Shown piece by piece: positions 8,601 to 17,173 of a stretch of 64,000 bases of DNA. Within the stretch, counting starts at the first letter, position 1. Each line of letters begins with the position of its first letter. The position numbers and the translations under genes were made by a program. Source of the DNA: Kaistella palustris DSM 21579 (lineage in GTDB: Bacteria > Bacteroidota > Bacteroidia > Flavobacteriales > Weeksellaceae); contig NZ_AULL01000016.1 in the NCBI RefSeq assembly GCF_000422265.1, positions 186,001 through 250,000 of the forward strand, given 5' to 3'. The notes beneath the pieces are model-generated. The model saw only the letters and a program-made list of their open reading frames with translations. It was not told the DNA's origin and searched no databases.

Positions 8601-10634
8601 ATATGTTTTTGCAACCGCAATATCAGGTGTAATTTGCGCTGATGTAAGATCAAACGTGGCCATTGAGGTTGCTGAGCATTCGTTCAGTATTTTATCATAA
8701 TGTTCGATTTGATTGAGGTGCACGGTGGCCTGCACAGTTTCACAATCCGGAATGGAGCCTGTTCCGCAGAAGGAATACTTAAAGGTATCTGTACCAGTGG
8801 CGTTGAGATTCGCGGTATAAGTTATGGTACCGTCGGCATTTTTGGTGACCGCGCCTTTGGTTGGTGGCATGTCGATCACGACCGAACTTGGGTTTAGCGC
8901 CTGCGTACTCAATGCGAAAGCCGGTGTAATTGTAGTCGTGGTGCAGATATCGTAATCGTTGTTGGTATAAGTGGTGCAGTTATAAAATTTAAAGTCCCTC
9001 GTTTGTATTTCGGCGCAGGAACCCTGTTTCACCTTTACGGCATAGATCCCGGCCTCAGGCGGAATATAACTGAAAATGTTGTTGACTCCCGGTGCAGGGT
9101 CGTACCCGCCGGCTGCATTTTTAATGAGCCATTCGTAAGAATCGAAACCTTCGGTAACCTCCAGTTTCACACCGGGCAGACAGTCGCCTTCAGTTTTTGT
9201 AATCAGAGGAATGGAAGAGAACCCCGCGAAATAACCACCGTAACCAAACGCTGCATTTCCACTTGCAATTCCCGCGGTAACCGCTTTTGTAGATTCTACT
9301 GTAATATTTCCCGTAACATTGGGAATAGAATAGGTAACCCAATTTTGATTGCCCGCAATTACTGAAATATCGTAAGGGCCATATAATGTGTTTGGTATTA
9401 CACCGTTTACTTTTACAGTGGCATTTTTTTCGGTAATGATATTGAGCTTGGTAGTGAACGGCGGATTGTGCGGTACATTTGAAAGATAGTTGATATAGCT
9501 GATTTCATCGATTCTTTTTGGCAGGTAGCAGTTTAATGGCGGGATATAATTCATTCCGCCGGTTGCAAGCGGAGCGCTTCCGGAAGCAACACCTGCCAGC
9601 AGCTGATATACATATACATTTTTATCTGTTACAATATGAAGATTGTAATGTTGGTTTCCGCGGTTAACATAATTCGTTTCGCTTACCTTGTAAAAATCAC
9701 CCTTATTTGCCAGAATTGCAGTGGGTGTAACTGAGTCATTTAAGTAAATAGATGTCATTGGTTCTGTAGCAACAATTATTGCCCCTTCCATCTTATTGCC
9801 AATGGAACCATAGCCTTTTACAATTACAAATTCATCACCTAACTTGTCGACCGGAACAGATTGATCCATTAAAATATCTGAACCGTCAGAAACATCCGTA
9901 CTTGCGTATTGTCCGTTAAAATTTCCGTTACTCATGGAAATTGGCTTATCGGAATTCACTTCAGCACCTATAAATCCATCTTTGCCATTTGTGTTGGAAA
10001 CTCTTCCATCTATTATATAAGACTGGCCTTTATTCAACTTGAAGGTGAAATTTGTAGCCATACCATAATTAGTGAAAGCCAGTGGCTTTTTAAAATTATT
10101 AACAACTACTGTGGTGTTGTCTTCGGTGGCTATGAAACTGGCAGCAAATCCCAGATTATTGTTCCCAACAATATTAATTAATGAACTTGGTGCCACAACG
10201 GTAAAAAATTGAGTTCCAATACCGGCGGTACCTTTAGATGTGATGATTTCGGTATGATTGGTAACACCAAACCGCAAATTTGCGAAACAGGGTTTTTCGG
10301 CTTTTACGTAAAGTCCCTTATTAATTACCTGGTGTAATTCACCTGCAGTGTTAATTATTATGCGGTTCCGGGCAATTTCATTTACGCCGGGATTGGATTT
10401 AATCACAATAACTCCGGGATTTCCTTTACTTATAACCTTTTCTGCAACAATTATGTTGTTACTATAAACTTTTACATTAAATGGGGTAGTTTCGTTTGTG
10501 CTAAGATGCAGGAACTGTTCATCACCAGTATTACTTTGTCCGTCATACATCGGTGCAAACCAATGCTCGCGGTCGAGTTGCGCAAAAGAATATAGAAACG
10601 TGAAAAAGAATATTAGGAGTAGAATTTTTTTCAT
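5697..10634 (-). CDS. Giant T9SS type B surface protein with internal repeats
   Basis: 1645-residue exported protein. It has a signal peptide (MKKILLLIFFFTFLYSFAQ). An N-terminal region of about 450 residues, with repeated VKVNGV/YQL-type beta strands, resembles IgGFc-binding-like N-terminal domains. The middle carries repeated modules of about 240-255 residues beginning near residues 745, 985 and 1240 (for example IGAYNPTLCDDDFDG), each with CDD/CDNDL segments and PKD-like ASYHWSTGE strands. The last ~85 residues (AISPDGDGINDILDYS to GWVLVKNRR) form the gliding-motility-associated C-terminal domain that targets proteins to the type IX secretion system. Function is probably adhesion or surface structure; the ligand is unknown. 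It ends 59 bases from coaE, convergently. Confidence 0.88.
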   Translation of the reverse strand: MKKILLLIFFFTFLYSFAQLDREHWFAPMYDGQSNTGDEQFLHLSTNETTPFNVKVYSNNIIVAEKVISKGNPGVIVIKSNPGVNEIARNRIIINTAGELHQVINKGLYVKAEKPCFANLRFGVTNHTEIITSKGTAGIGTQFFTVVAPSSLINIVGNNNLGFAASFIATEDNTTVVVNNFKKPLAFTNYGMATNFTFKLNKGQSYIIDGRVSNTNGKDGFIGAEVNSDKPISMSNGNFNGQYASTDVSDGSDILMDQSVPVDKLGDEFVIVKGYGSIGNKMEGAIIVATEPMTSIYLNDSVTPTAILANKGDFYKVSETNYVNRGNQHYNLHIVTDKNVYVYQLLAGVASGSAPLATGGMNYIPPLNCYLPKRIDEISYINYLSNVPHNPPFTTKLNIITEKNATVKVNGVIPNTLYGPYDISVIAGNQNWVTYSIPNVTGNITVESTKAVTAGIASGNAAFGYGGYFAGFSSIPLITKTEGDCLPGVKLEVTEGFDSYEWLIKNAAGGYDPAPGVNNIFSYIPPEAGIYAVKVKQGSCAEIQTRDFKFYNCTTYTNNDYDICTTTTITPAFALSTQALNPSSVVIDMPPTKGAVTKNADGTITYTANLNATGTDTFKYSFCGTGSIPDCETVQATVHLNQIEHYDKILNECSATSMATFDLTSAQITPDIAVAKTYFSDALYSVQIPDSQLTNYISEPGTVYVKLHNTYGCDAEAKIELKITAPPVVNPALYTHKTCDEDIDGVIDNIYKVDLSNITPLVVQNPADFTVKYYETEAKAIAGLTDNLTGIYSFTGNTGVWIRVESPAVCAPVIMEILLQIGIKGSLITNEVTKNICDTGLDDTESIVLSDYIPLFTTAAGNSATFFNTLTDAQQNLNSTSANQVITGAQTFYYRFSIPGFCDNIGTLKVNLTKGTPSTFLLPSYTVCTGSTVTLNVGTGYSSILWSTGDNSETINAGPGNYFVDLTNASNCVYRQYVTVTELPKPQWTIGAFNAVICDDNLDGQVEVKFSSVTSQILQNPALFTVEYSLSRTFSPLLPDNWTYSADTKVYVRAVSADCPPDVRTIDFKIGDKFMLLTSVISYPVCDNDLNNTENINLANYNTLFTPDAGVTVKYFDDRIKAQNNLPGQNIGAAQTVSGDKTFYYRFKKAGFCDTIGTLNILLKASTPTALLDSYTVCAGSSITLMAESTYTDYVWKKGNTTVFTTQTAILPAGVYTVFFTNASGCTFTKSITILESPLPKWNIGAYNPTLCDDDFDGVIHVKLSTVTPVIIQNSALFTVEYSLFSDFSTILPDDWLFSKETNVYVRAVSAYCGAETKMLTFKFGNRVQLITDNASVSECDDDLDGIKTVNLSKFVSVLTNESGVQTTYFNSLSAAQQNIGSVPADVTVTNSGTYYLRFHKNGFCDNIAALHVTVKIPKISTQLGDQAVCPGSLATLDPGSGFASYHWSTGETTQSIKVPVGEYWVDLTFEGCTHRQSVTVTEILLPGITSVEIQGTTVIVNVTGGTPPYEYALDGNNYQTSNVFTNVAGGDHTVYVISADNCSPVTAEITVVEVYNAISPDGDGINDILDYSVLLKKEEASIKIFDRFGNTVFTGDKNNRFSWDGKSAGKAVTSGSYWYVMKWREPGSASMVEYNGWVLVKNRR

Positions 10635-11040
10635 TGAAGTCGGTTATAGTCGGCGCAAATATAGCGTTATTAATAATATAAGTACATTTTTATTCCTGAT
10701 AATATTTTCCAAATGAAAAAAAATTGTGAATTCCGCATTTGACGGATATTTTTCACGGTAGTTCTACTCAGTTAAAAACTTGCTTTTTTGCTGGTTTCGC
10801 CCTTCTCTCAAGGTGATCAGTAAAATATTTACGGTGATGATTTATAAAGTCTGAAATCTTTTTATTGAATAATATCATCATTCAGTTGCGCCGAAGCAAT
10901 TTTTGTGTTTTATCCAATTCTTTCAAATAATTCACTAATACCGTAACCCAGTGAAATAAAAACAATTAGATGTTAATTTTAAAAGAAAAAATCATCATTA
11001 ATGAAAAAAAGCGTTTAACTTTATACACAAATACACGATC
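10635..11040. other. 406-base divergent intergenic region
   Basis: Space between two divergently transcribed genes for secreted proteins. It is AT-rich, has no open frame of useful length and no RNA gene I can recognise. The minus-strand side holds a TATATTTG box (10656-10663). On the plus-strand side I see no convincing TTG/TAnnTTTG pair before the ATG at 11041. Confidence 0.6.
10656..10663 (-). promoter_or_regulatory. TAnnTTTG -7 box of the giant T9SS gene
   Basis: TATATTTG on the minus strand, 21 bases before the ATG. There is no clear TTG at the standard distance upstream. Confidence 0.35.
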
Positions 11041-13824
11041 ATGAAAATAAAAATTTATTCTTTGATTATCCTGTGCTTTGCAGTTTTTGGATATTCGCAG
11101 ACGATGAATGTGAAACAGCAGCGCAAGACACTACAGAAGCAGTACGCTAAATTTGAGAAAAACCTGAAAAAAGTCCATGCTCAGAAAGATGGTATCCCAC
11201 CAAACGAGTACAACGAGCAGGATTTTAAATTCACCATGAACCCGGAAACCGGTCAGCCGGAATTTTACAAGTTAACCGCACTGAAAAAAGATCTGGATGC
11301 CGGAAAGTATAAACCTCAACAACCGCTTTCCTTACTCGCAAACATAGGAGGAAATACCAAAAATATTATCGGTGAACCGTGGACCGAAAGAGGACCATAC
11401 TCGGTAGGCGGCAGAACCCGCGCAATCATGTTCGATCCGAATGATGCATCCGGGAAACGCGTTTTTGCAGGTGGGGTTTCGGGGGGTTTATGGGTGAACA
11501 ATGATGTGACCAATGCTTCATCGGAATGGACGCCACTCAGCGGAATGTGGTCCAATACTTCAATTTCGTCAATGGCATATGATCCCAATAATCCAAATAT
11601 TTTCTATATCGGTACCGGTGAATGCGAAACCGGCGATGCAATAGGTTCCGGAATCTGGAAAAGTACCGATGCCGGCGCCACCTGGAGCCATATTTTTGTA
11701 ATTCCCGTCACTTATAACGGTACCAACCGGAACGGCAATTTTTATATTAATGATGTAGTTGTACGAAACAACAACGGAGTCTCAGAGGTCTATGCCGGTG
11801 TAAGTGGCGGAAATATTTCCATCAACTTTAATGATGGTTTTTCCGGTCTGCAACAGGCAGGGTTATATAAATCCGTTGATGGAGGTGCTAACTTCAGCAA
11901 GATCAATTCACTTGTTGTTCCCGAAAGTGCAACGCTTGGACTATCAATACAGCAGATTGAAATCGCCGCGGATAATGCACTTTGGGTGTCCACACGAACA
12001 TCCCGATACTCGTCCGGTGCAAGTTCCGGCGGCAAAATCTACCGCTCAACAGATGGCGTTAACTTCACCAAGATTTACGATGCCAATGTGCCGACTGCCA
12101 GAGTACGCTTTGGATTATCGGCCACAAATGGTCAGAAGGCTTATGCATTAATGAGTATTGGCGGTGCAGAACCCGTACGTATTATTAAAACATCAAATGC
12201 CGGCACCTCATGGTTATCTACCAACGATTCTTCACCTGCTATAAAATTACCTGTTGACGCAGACACGGGAATTCCTGCAAATGACTTTACCAGAGGACAG
12301 GCGTTTTATGATTTGGTGATCATTCCCGATCCGGCCAATGATGAAACCGTGTACACCGGCGGGATCGATCTCTTTAAATCTACTGATGGTGCGGGCAACT
12401 GGACGCAGATCAGCAAATGGTCCAACAATAATAATTTGGCATCGCTGGCGGTTTCAATGGTGCATGCGGACCAACACACAATTGCCTTCAACCCTAAGAA
12501 TTCTGCACAAATGCTTTTTGGAAATGATGGTGGTATTTTCTTCACCGCTAACAACGTTGTACTGAATAATACCTCAGCGATTGCCATGAGAAATACAAGA
12601 TACAATGTGACGCAATATTACGGCGCCACCTTAAATCCTGCGAAAACTCCTGCCAACGAAGAATTTTTAGCAGGCGCGCAGGACAACGGCACTTCCTTAT
12701 TTGCCGGCGCACCACTTGCCAATAATTTTTATACCGTTTCTTCCTATTACGGTGGCGACGGCTGCCACACCGAATATGGCAAAACCGGCAATTATAAAAT
12801 TTTCAGCTATGTTTATAATTATCATTACATCACAGCACCGAACGGAAATAACTATTCGCTGATAACGAACAATCCCGGAAACACCGGATATTTTGTGAAT
12901 ATTCTGGCTCTGGACAGAAACCGTGATGTGTTCTTTTCCACTGTATCAGGCTATACGCTCAACCGTGTGCTGAATGTGAATTCAAACAATGCATACGTGC
13001 GATCTACAATCAGCGCAGGTACGCCGGCCAGTGGCGAGGGAATTTCCAAACTTACGGTTTCTCCTTATACCACGACTTCTACTACACTGTTTGCCGGAAC
13101 AACATTGGGTAAACTTATTAAAATCTCAAATGCGGATACCACGCCCGTCCCGACTCCTGTTTCCACACCCTTCGCCGGTACCGTTTCCGATATTCAGTTT
13201 GGTGCCAGTGAAGATGAAATTCTGGTAACCATATCAAATTATGGCGCTACAATGGTGAATGTCTATTATACTTCAGATGGCGGTGCAACCTGGCAGAATA
13301 AGGAAGGTAACCTTCCCGATATGCCGGTCAGAGCAATCTTCATGAATCCCAGCAATCCCCTCGAAGTGGTCATCGGCACAGAAATGGGTGTTTGGGGTAC
13401 AGCAGATTTTACCGCCCCAACACCCACCTGGGCGCAGTTTTCGGGCGCTATAGGCAACACCAGAATTACAAAACTCGACTATCGCCCTGCTACCAAAACC
13501 CTGTTGGCAGCTACATACGGGCGTGGTGCCTGGACTTCCACAAACAGCACCTCACCATTGGCAGTAAATGATGCGGCTGCAGCAAAACAAAACTTCAAAG
13601 TATATCCCAATCCTTCCAGAGGCAGTGTGTACCTGAAATTCGATAAAGTGAAAATGGGAAATGTAGATGTAAGGCTTTTGGATGCTTCGGGGAAACTGGT
13701 ATTTACAAAACGGAATGTGAATTCAGATGAAGAGATAATCACCGGCCTGCCAAAAGGCTTTTACGTAATGCAGGTGAATCACGGTACAGAAATTATTTAT
13801 ACTACACCTGTAATGATCCGCTGA
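11041..13824 (+). CDS. T9SS type A secreted beta-propeller (VPS10/BNR-like) protein
   Basis: 927-residue exported protein. The signal peptide is MKIKIYSLIILCFAVFGYSQ. Residues about 30-80 are charged (KQQRKTLQKQYAKFEKNLKK) and probably helical. From about residue 110 there are many BNR/sortilin-type repeats with Asp-box-like patterns (GIWKSTDAGATWSH, GLYKSVDGGANFSK, IYRSTDGVNFTK, VYYTSDGGATWQN), which predict a multi-bladed beta-propeller. The last ~75 residues (FKVYPNPSRGSVYLKF to TTPVMIR) are a T9SS type A sorting domain. Such proteins are often annotated as glycosyl hydrolases, but no catalytic residues can be assigned. A lipoprotein gene overlaps its stop codon by one base. Confidence 0.88.
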   Translation: MKIKIYSLIILCFAVFGYSQTMNVKQQRKTLQKQYAKFEKNLKKVHAQKDGIPPNEYNEQDFKFTMNPETGQPEFYKLTALKKDLDAGKYKPQQPLSLLANIGGNTKNIIGEPWTERGPYSVGGRTRAIMFDPNDASGKRVFAGGVSGGLWVNNDVTNASSEWTPLSGMWSNTSISSMAYDPNNPNIFYIGTGECETGDAIGSGIWKSTDAGATWSHIFVIPVTYNGTNRNGNFYINDVVVRNNNGVSEVYAGVSGGNISINFNDGFSGLQQAGLYKSVDGGANFSKINSLVVPESATLGLSIQQIEIAADNALWVSTRTSRYSSGASSGGKIYRSTDGVNFTKIYDANVPTARVRFGLSATNGQKAYALMSIGGAEPVRIIKTSNAGTSWLSTNDSSPAIKLPVDADTGIPANDFTRGQAFYDLVIIPDPANDETVYTGGIDLFKSTDGAGNWTQISKWSNNNNLASLAVSMVHADQHTIAFNPKNSAQMLFGNDGGIFFTANNVVLNNTSAIAMRNTRYNVTQYYGATLNPAKTPANEEFLAGAQDNGTSLFAGAPLANNFYTVSSYYGGDGCHTEYGKTGNYKIFSYVYNYHYITAPNGNNYSLITNNPGNTGYFVNILALDRNRDVFFSTVSGYTLNRVLNVNSNNAYVRSTISAGTPASGEGISKLTVSPYTTTSTTLFAGTTLGKLIKISNADTTPVPTPVSTPFAGTVSDIQFGASEDEILVTISNYGATMVNVYYTSDGGATWQNKEGNLPDMPVRAIFMNPSNPLEVVIGTEMGVWGTADFTAPTPTWAQFSGAIGNTRITKLDYRPATKTLLAATYGRGAWTSTNSTSPLAVNDAAAAKQNFKVYPNPSRGSVYLKFDKVKMGNVDVRLLDASGKLVFTKRNVNSDEEIITGLPKGFYVMQVNHGTEIIYTTPVMIR

Positions 13825-14303
13825 TGTACTTAAAGATATTTTCACTGAGCCTGATGATCATTTCCTGCAATCCTGCAGTGAAAGGATCATCAGATTCTGC
13901 AAAGAATGAGATTGTGCAGAACAAGGCCCTCGATATACTGTCGGCTACCGAAAGCAGTTGGATTGGCGGTGTGGCAGGTGTTCGCGGAAAAATTTACACG
14001 GTTCGGATAAAGCGATCTGCTTCCCAAGATTTTACTTTTACCTCATTAAAAACGGCAGACGGTGTAATACCGGTGAACGTGACCTTAAAGAACAATATTT
14101 ACACTGTCACTGCCCGTACGTCTCCTTCAAATCCCCAGATCAGTGCGGGTGCTGCACCTGGAAGTTTTCCCGGTTCCGGGAACACCAACAAGGCAGTTCT
14201 CTACTATCTGGAAGGAACTTCAAAAAACCCAAAACAGCTGATCATTTCGGAGTTTACTAAAATTGGGACTGATTTAAAAGACGGCGACGAACTTATACCC
14301 TAA
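13824..14303 (+). CDS. Hypothetical lipoprotein
   Basis: 159-residue protein I do not recognise. The N-terminus MYLKIFSLSLMIISCNP has a lipobox-like SLMIISC, predicting lipidation at Cys15 and export to the envelope. The rest is short beta-rich sequence with a Gly/Pro/Ser-rich stretch (SAGAAPGSFPGSGNTN). Its ATG overlaps the stop codon of the T9SS propeller gene by one base (TGATG), so the two are translationally coupled and may act together. A terminator hairpin follows. Confidence 0.75.
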   Translation: MYLKIFSLSLMIISCNPAVKGSSDSAKNEIVQNKALDILSATESSWIGGVAGVRGKIYTVRIKRSASQDFTFTSLKTADGVIPVNVTLKNNIYTVTARTSPSNPQISAGAAPGSFPGSGNTNKAVLYYLEGTSKNPKQLIISEFTKIGTDLKDGDELIP

Positions 14304-14311
14304 TCAACCTT

Positions 14312-14336
14312 AAAGCGGAGTATATTTTTCCGCTTT
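14312..14336 (+). terminator. Terminator after the lipoprotein gene
   Basis: AAAGCGGA (14312-14319) pairs with TCCGCTTT (14329-14336) around a 9-base loop, followed by a run of T. Confidence 0.75.
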
Positions 14337-14353
14337 TTTTATTTTACGGCATC

Positions 14354-14887
14354 TTGAAAAAGCTTTATCCTTTAATTTTTATTGCAGTGATCTCAGCAGG
14401 ATTTTTTACCCTGCCGGCACTTAATGCGTTAAGAGCTGAAATTAAGTACAAAGTCCGAGTCGATATCTTAAACAAAAACTTTAGCCGCAAAGAAATTTTC
14501 ATTTTTAAAAAGTCAGCGCTAAATCATGCCCGCTGGATTGAAAGCGATGAGTTTATTTTAAAAAACGACATGTTCGACGTGCTGAAAACAGAAGCTTTTC
14601 ACGGCGAGACCTATATTTATTGCCTCCGGGATGCGAAGGAAAATAACGTAAGAAAGATCCGGGATTTTGTAGCAAATACTTTTAATAATAAACCCGTCAA
14701 TGCAAAGTTCCATTCCTGCAGGATTTTCACCGCAAAGTCTTTGAACTCAGTTTTTATTAATGAGCCTGAGCTTATAATAAGTTTGCAGACTTTTAGTCAA
14801 AAGAAAAAAGAAACGAAGTCTAATTATTTTTCACTCAAAAACCCTTTAGCACCTTCGGATGATATTCCCCCGGAATTTTACTGTTAG
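14354..14887 (+). CDS. Hypothetical exported protein next to a TonB receptor
   Basis: 177-residue protein with no family I recognise. The hydrophobic N-terminus KKLYPLIFIAVISAGFF is a signal peptide or membrane anchor. It is preserved only if translation starts at the TTG at 14354, since no ATG is near. The remainder is basic and soluble, and the protein ends in PPEFYC with a C-terminal cysteine. It lies between the terminator of the previous operon and the TonB-dependent receptor gene (36 bases on). It may be an accessory protein of that receptor, which is an inference from position only. Confidence 0.6.
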   Translation: MKKLYPLIFIAVISAGFFTLPALNALRAEIKYKVRVDILNKNFSRKEIFIFKKSALNHARWIESDEFILKNDMFDVLKTEAFHGETYIYCLRDAKENNVRKIRDFVANTFNNKPVNAKFHSCRIFTAKSLNSVFINEPELIISLQTFSQKKKETKSNYFSLKNPLAPSDDIPPEFYC

Positions 14888-14923
14888 AATTAAATACATT
14901 AATAACAGTAAAATTTTTGAACC

Positions 14924-17077
14924 ATGAATAAAATATTATGTTTTGTCGCTGTTTTGTTGGCGGCATTTAGCTATGCGCAGGAGCAGGTCATCGATACGGT
15001 AGCGATCGCCGGCAGGAGCAAAGTAAAAAAAGAACGCGCGGAATTTAGAAGGCATGCGCAAAGTACAGAAACACTGAGTGAATACGAGCTCAACCGCAAT
15101 AACCCGGCTTTTGTAGAGCAAAGTCTCAACACGATTCCCGGTGTGCAGGTTGACAAACGCACTCAGCTTGGCGGCCAGCGGGTGGTGGTGCGTGGCTACG
15201 GTAACGATCAGAAATTCAATAACTGGGGCACAAAGTTTTACCTCAATTCGGTGCCGCTTACCAATGCTGATGGCGTGACACTTTTGGAGGATATTGATTT
15301 TAGCCTGGTGAACAACATTGAAGTGATCAAAGGTCCTGCTGCTACCATGTACGGCGGTGGAGTGGGTGGTGCGGTACGTTTTTACATGCGACCGGAAACA
15401 CGCAAAGGAGTTACGCTCTCGGAAAAATTTGCTGCCGGTTCTTTCGGGCTTTTGCAGACAAACACGCGTGTAGATGCGGTTGGCGACAGCTATTCGCTCA
15501 TGCTCAACTACGGTCATTTACAAAGTAACGGTTATCGGCCCCGCGGTAAAAGCCTGAAGAACAATTACGCCTTTATGGGTACTTTTAAACTGAATCCCAA
15601 ACAGTCGCTGACCGTGTATACAAGTCATAACTTTTCTTATGAAGGCGTGCCGGGACAGATTTCTTACGCAGATTATTATGCGGAGATCGATCCGGGGAAT
15701 CTTGCCTACGCCAAAAAAAATGCGGGAAATACTTTTGTTTCGGACCGGGTTACGGTTTCACACAACTGGGGTATTCTTCATAATTTGAGTAACACTACTT
15801 CTGTTTATTTCTCACATCTTGATGCAAAGCGGGTTGCGGCCGGCGCGTATGAACAGAGCATGAATCCCAATTATGGGTTCCGGTCGGTTTTTAGCCTGAA
15901 GAATAAGTTAAGCGCAGACTTTCAAAACGCCGTGGAAACTGGGATTGAATTTACAAATTCACGCGCCCTGGTCACAAATTACAGATTTACAGGGACCAAT
16001 GATGCTGTGCCCACCCAGGTTCAGGAACTTGCGAAAGGCGGAAGTTATTTTAAGAATTACAATCATCAGCACACCGTTTTTGCCATTGATAAGATTTCTT
16101 ATGTGCCGTTTGAACTTACATTACTTTTAGGCCTAAGCGGAAATGCCATCGACTACCAAAGAGATGATTTGCTCGCTCTTCCGGGTTTAGTTCCGGGTTA
16201 CAACAAAGATATGTCCTTTCAGAAAAAGTTTAAAACTGTGTTTACGCCGCATATTGCGCTGCAAAAAACATGGCTGAAGCAGATCTTCAATTTAAGTTAC
16301 AGCGAAGGTTATAATGCGCCCACATCTTCGACCGCTTTTATAGGTGCTCTTAACCGTGCGAACGATAATTTACTGCCTGAGCGCGCAAAAATGTGGGATC
16401 TCAGTGTGCACGGTTTGCTTGACCATACACGTTTGGACTATCAAATCTCCGTATTTAGGATTGATGTAGAGGATAAGCTCACGCAACTTTCGTCCAATGA
16501 AAACGGAACAAATTATACATACTGGGCGAATACCGGCCGGCAGAAAAACCAGGGCCTCGAGGCGAGTCTGGGATATGTATTTCGCCCGGAAAAATTCTTC
16601 ATTACTTCAGTGAGACCTTTTTTTGGGGTTTCTTATTATGACTTCAAGTATGCTGATTTCCAAACTGTACTCGGCGGTAAGTTAACCGATTTTACGCACC
16701 GCACGGTTGTCGGCGTACCACGGACCAAGATTGCCGCAGGTCTGGACCTTGAAACGCAGTTCGGTTTTTATCTGATGAATACTTTTTCCTATATGGATGA
16801 TGTGTATACCGACTTTGCAAATACCAATTCGGTGAAAAGCTTTACACAGCTCAACAGTAAATTCGGATATAAACACGGTTTCGGGCCGTGGGAAATTGAT
16901 GCGTATGTGGCCGGAAATAATCTCACAAGTCAGATCAATTATACATTTCTGTTTCTGGGAAACAGCATTAATGACAGTGATGCCGGCTCCAATTATCCAG
17001 GGGTGAAAACCGATATAAATCCCGGACCTTCAAAAGCCTATTTTTTTGGAGGCCTGAATGTAAAATACCACTTTTGA
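14924..17077 (+). CDS. TonB-dependent outer-membrane receptor
   Basis: 717-residue outer-membrane receptor for TonB-energised uptake. Signal peptide MNKILCFVAVLLAAFSYAQ. The plug domain follows at about residues 45-160, with SLNTIPGVQVDK, GGQRVVVRGYG and IEVIKGPAATMYGGGVGGAV. The rest is a beta-barrel of alternating strands ending in the aromatic GGLNVKYHF typical for outer-membrane insertion. There is no N-terminal carboxypeptidase-like repeat domain and no SusD neighbour, so it is not a SusC-type receptor. The general form fits siderophore or metal-chelate uptake (FecA/BtuB-like), but the substrate is not readable. Confidence 0.93.
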   Translation: MNKILCFVAVLLAAFSYAQEQVIDTVAIAGRSKVKKERAEFRRHAQSTETLSEYELNRNNPAFVEQSLNTIPGVQVDKRTQLGGQRVVVRGYGNDQKFNNWGTKFYLNSVPLTNADGVTLLEDIDFSLVNNIEVIKGPAATMYGGGVGGAVRFYMRPETRKGVTLSEKFAAGSFGLLQTNTRVDAVGDSYSLMLNYGHLQSNGYRPRGKSLKNNYAFMGTFKLNPKQSLTVYTSHNFSYEGVPGQISYADYYAEIDPGNLAYAKKNAGNTFVSDRVTVSHNWGILHNLSNTTSVYFSHLDAKRVAAGAYEQSMNPNYGFRSVFSLKNKLSADFQNAVETGIEFTNSRALVTNYRFTGTNDAVPTQVQELAKGGSYFKNYNHQHTVFAIDKISYVPFELTLLLGLSGNAIDYQRDDLLALPGLVPGYNKDMSFQKKFKTVFTPHIALQKTWLKQIFNLSYSEGYNAPTSSTAFIGALNRANDNLLPERAKMWDLSVHGLLDHTRLDYQISVFRIDVEDKLTQLSSNENGTNYTYWANTGRQKNQGLEASLGYVFRPEKFFITSVRPFFGVSYYDFKYADFQTVLGGKLTDFTHRTVVGVPRTKIAAGLDLETQFGFYLMNTFSYMDDVYTDFANTNSVKSFTQLNSKFGYKHGFGPWEIDAYVAGNNLTSQINYTFLFLGNSINDSDAGSNYPGVKTDINPGPSKAYFFGGLNVKYHF

Positions 17078-17093
17078 TCTGTGCAAAAAAATA

Positions 17094-17132
17094 AACCACG
17101 GACGCAGAAAGTTAATCTGAAGTCCGTGGTTT
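17094..17132. terminator. Bidirectional terminator
   Basis: AAACCACGGAC (17094-17104) and GTCCGTGGTTT (17122-17132) form an 11 bp stem with a T-run on the plus side, between the TonB receptor and the convergent alcohol dehydrogenase gene. Confidence 0.8.
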
Positions 17133-17173
17133 TTAATTAAGTGATTCTTGATTTCTCAAAAGGCTAACTTTTT

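Noticed and set aside
11041-13824. Assignment of the beta-propeller protein as a glycosyl hydrolase or sialidase
   Set aside because: Asp-box-type repeats show the fold but no catalytic arginine triad or acid residue can be pointed out.
14936-15517. 193-codon minus-strand frame inside the TonB receptor gene
   Set aside because: Shadow of a clearly coding plus-strand gene; no domain recognised.
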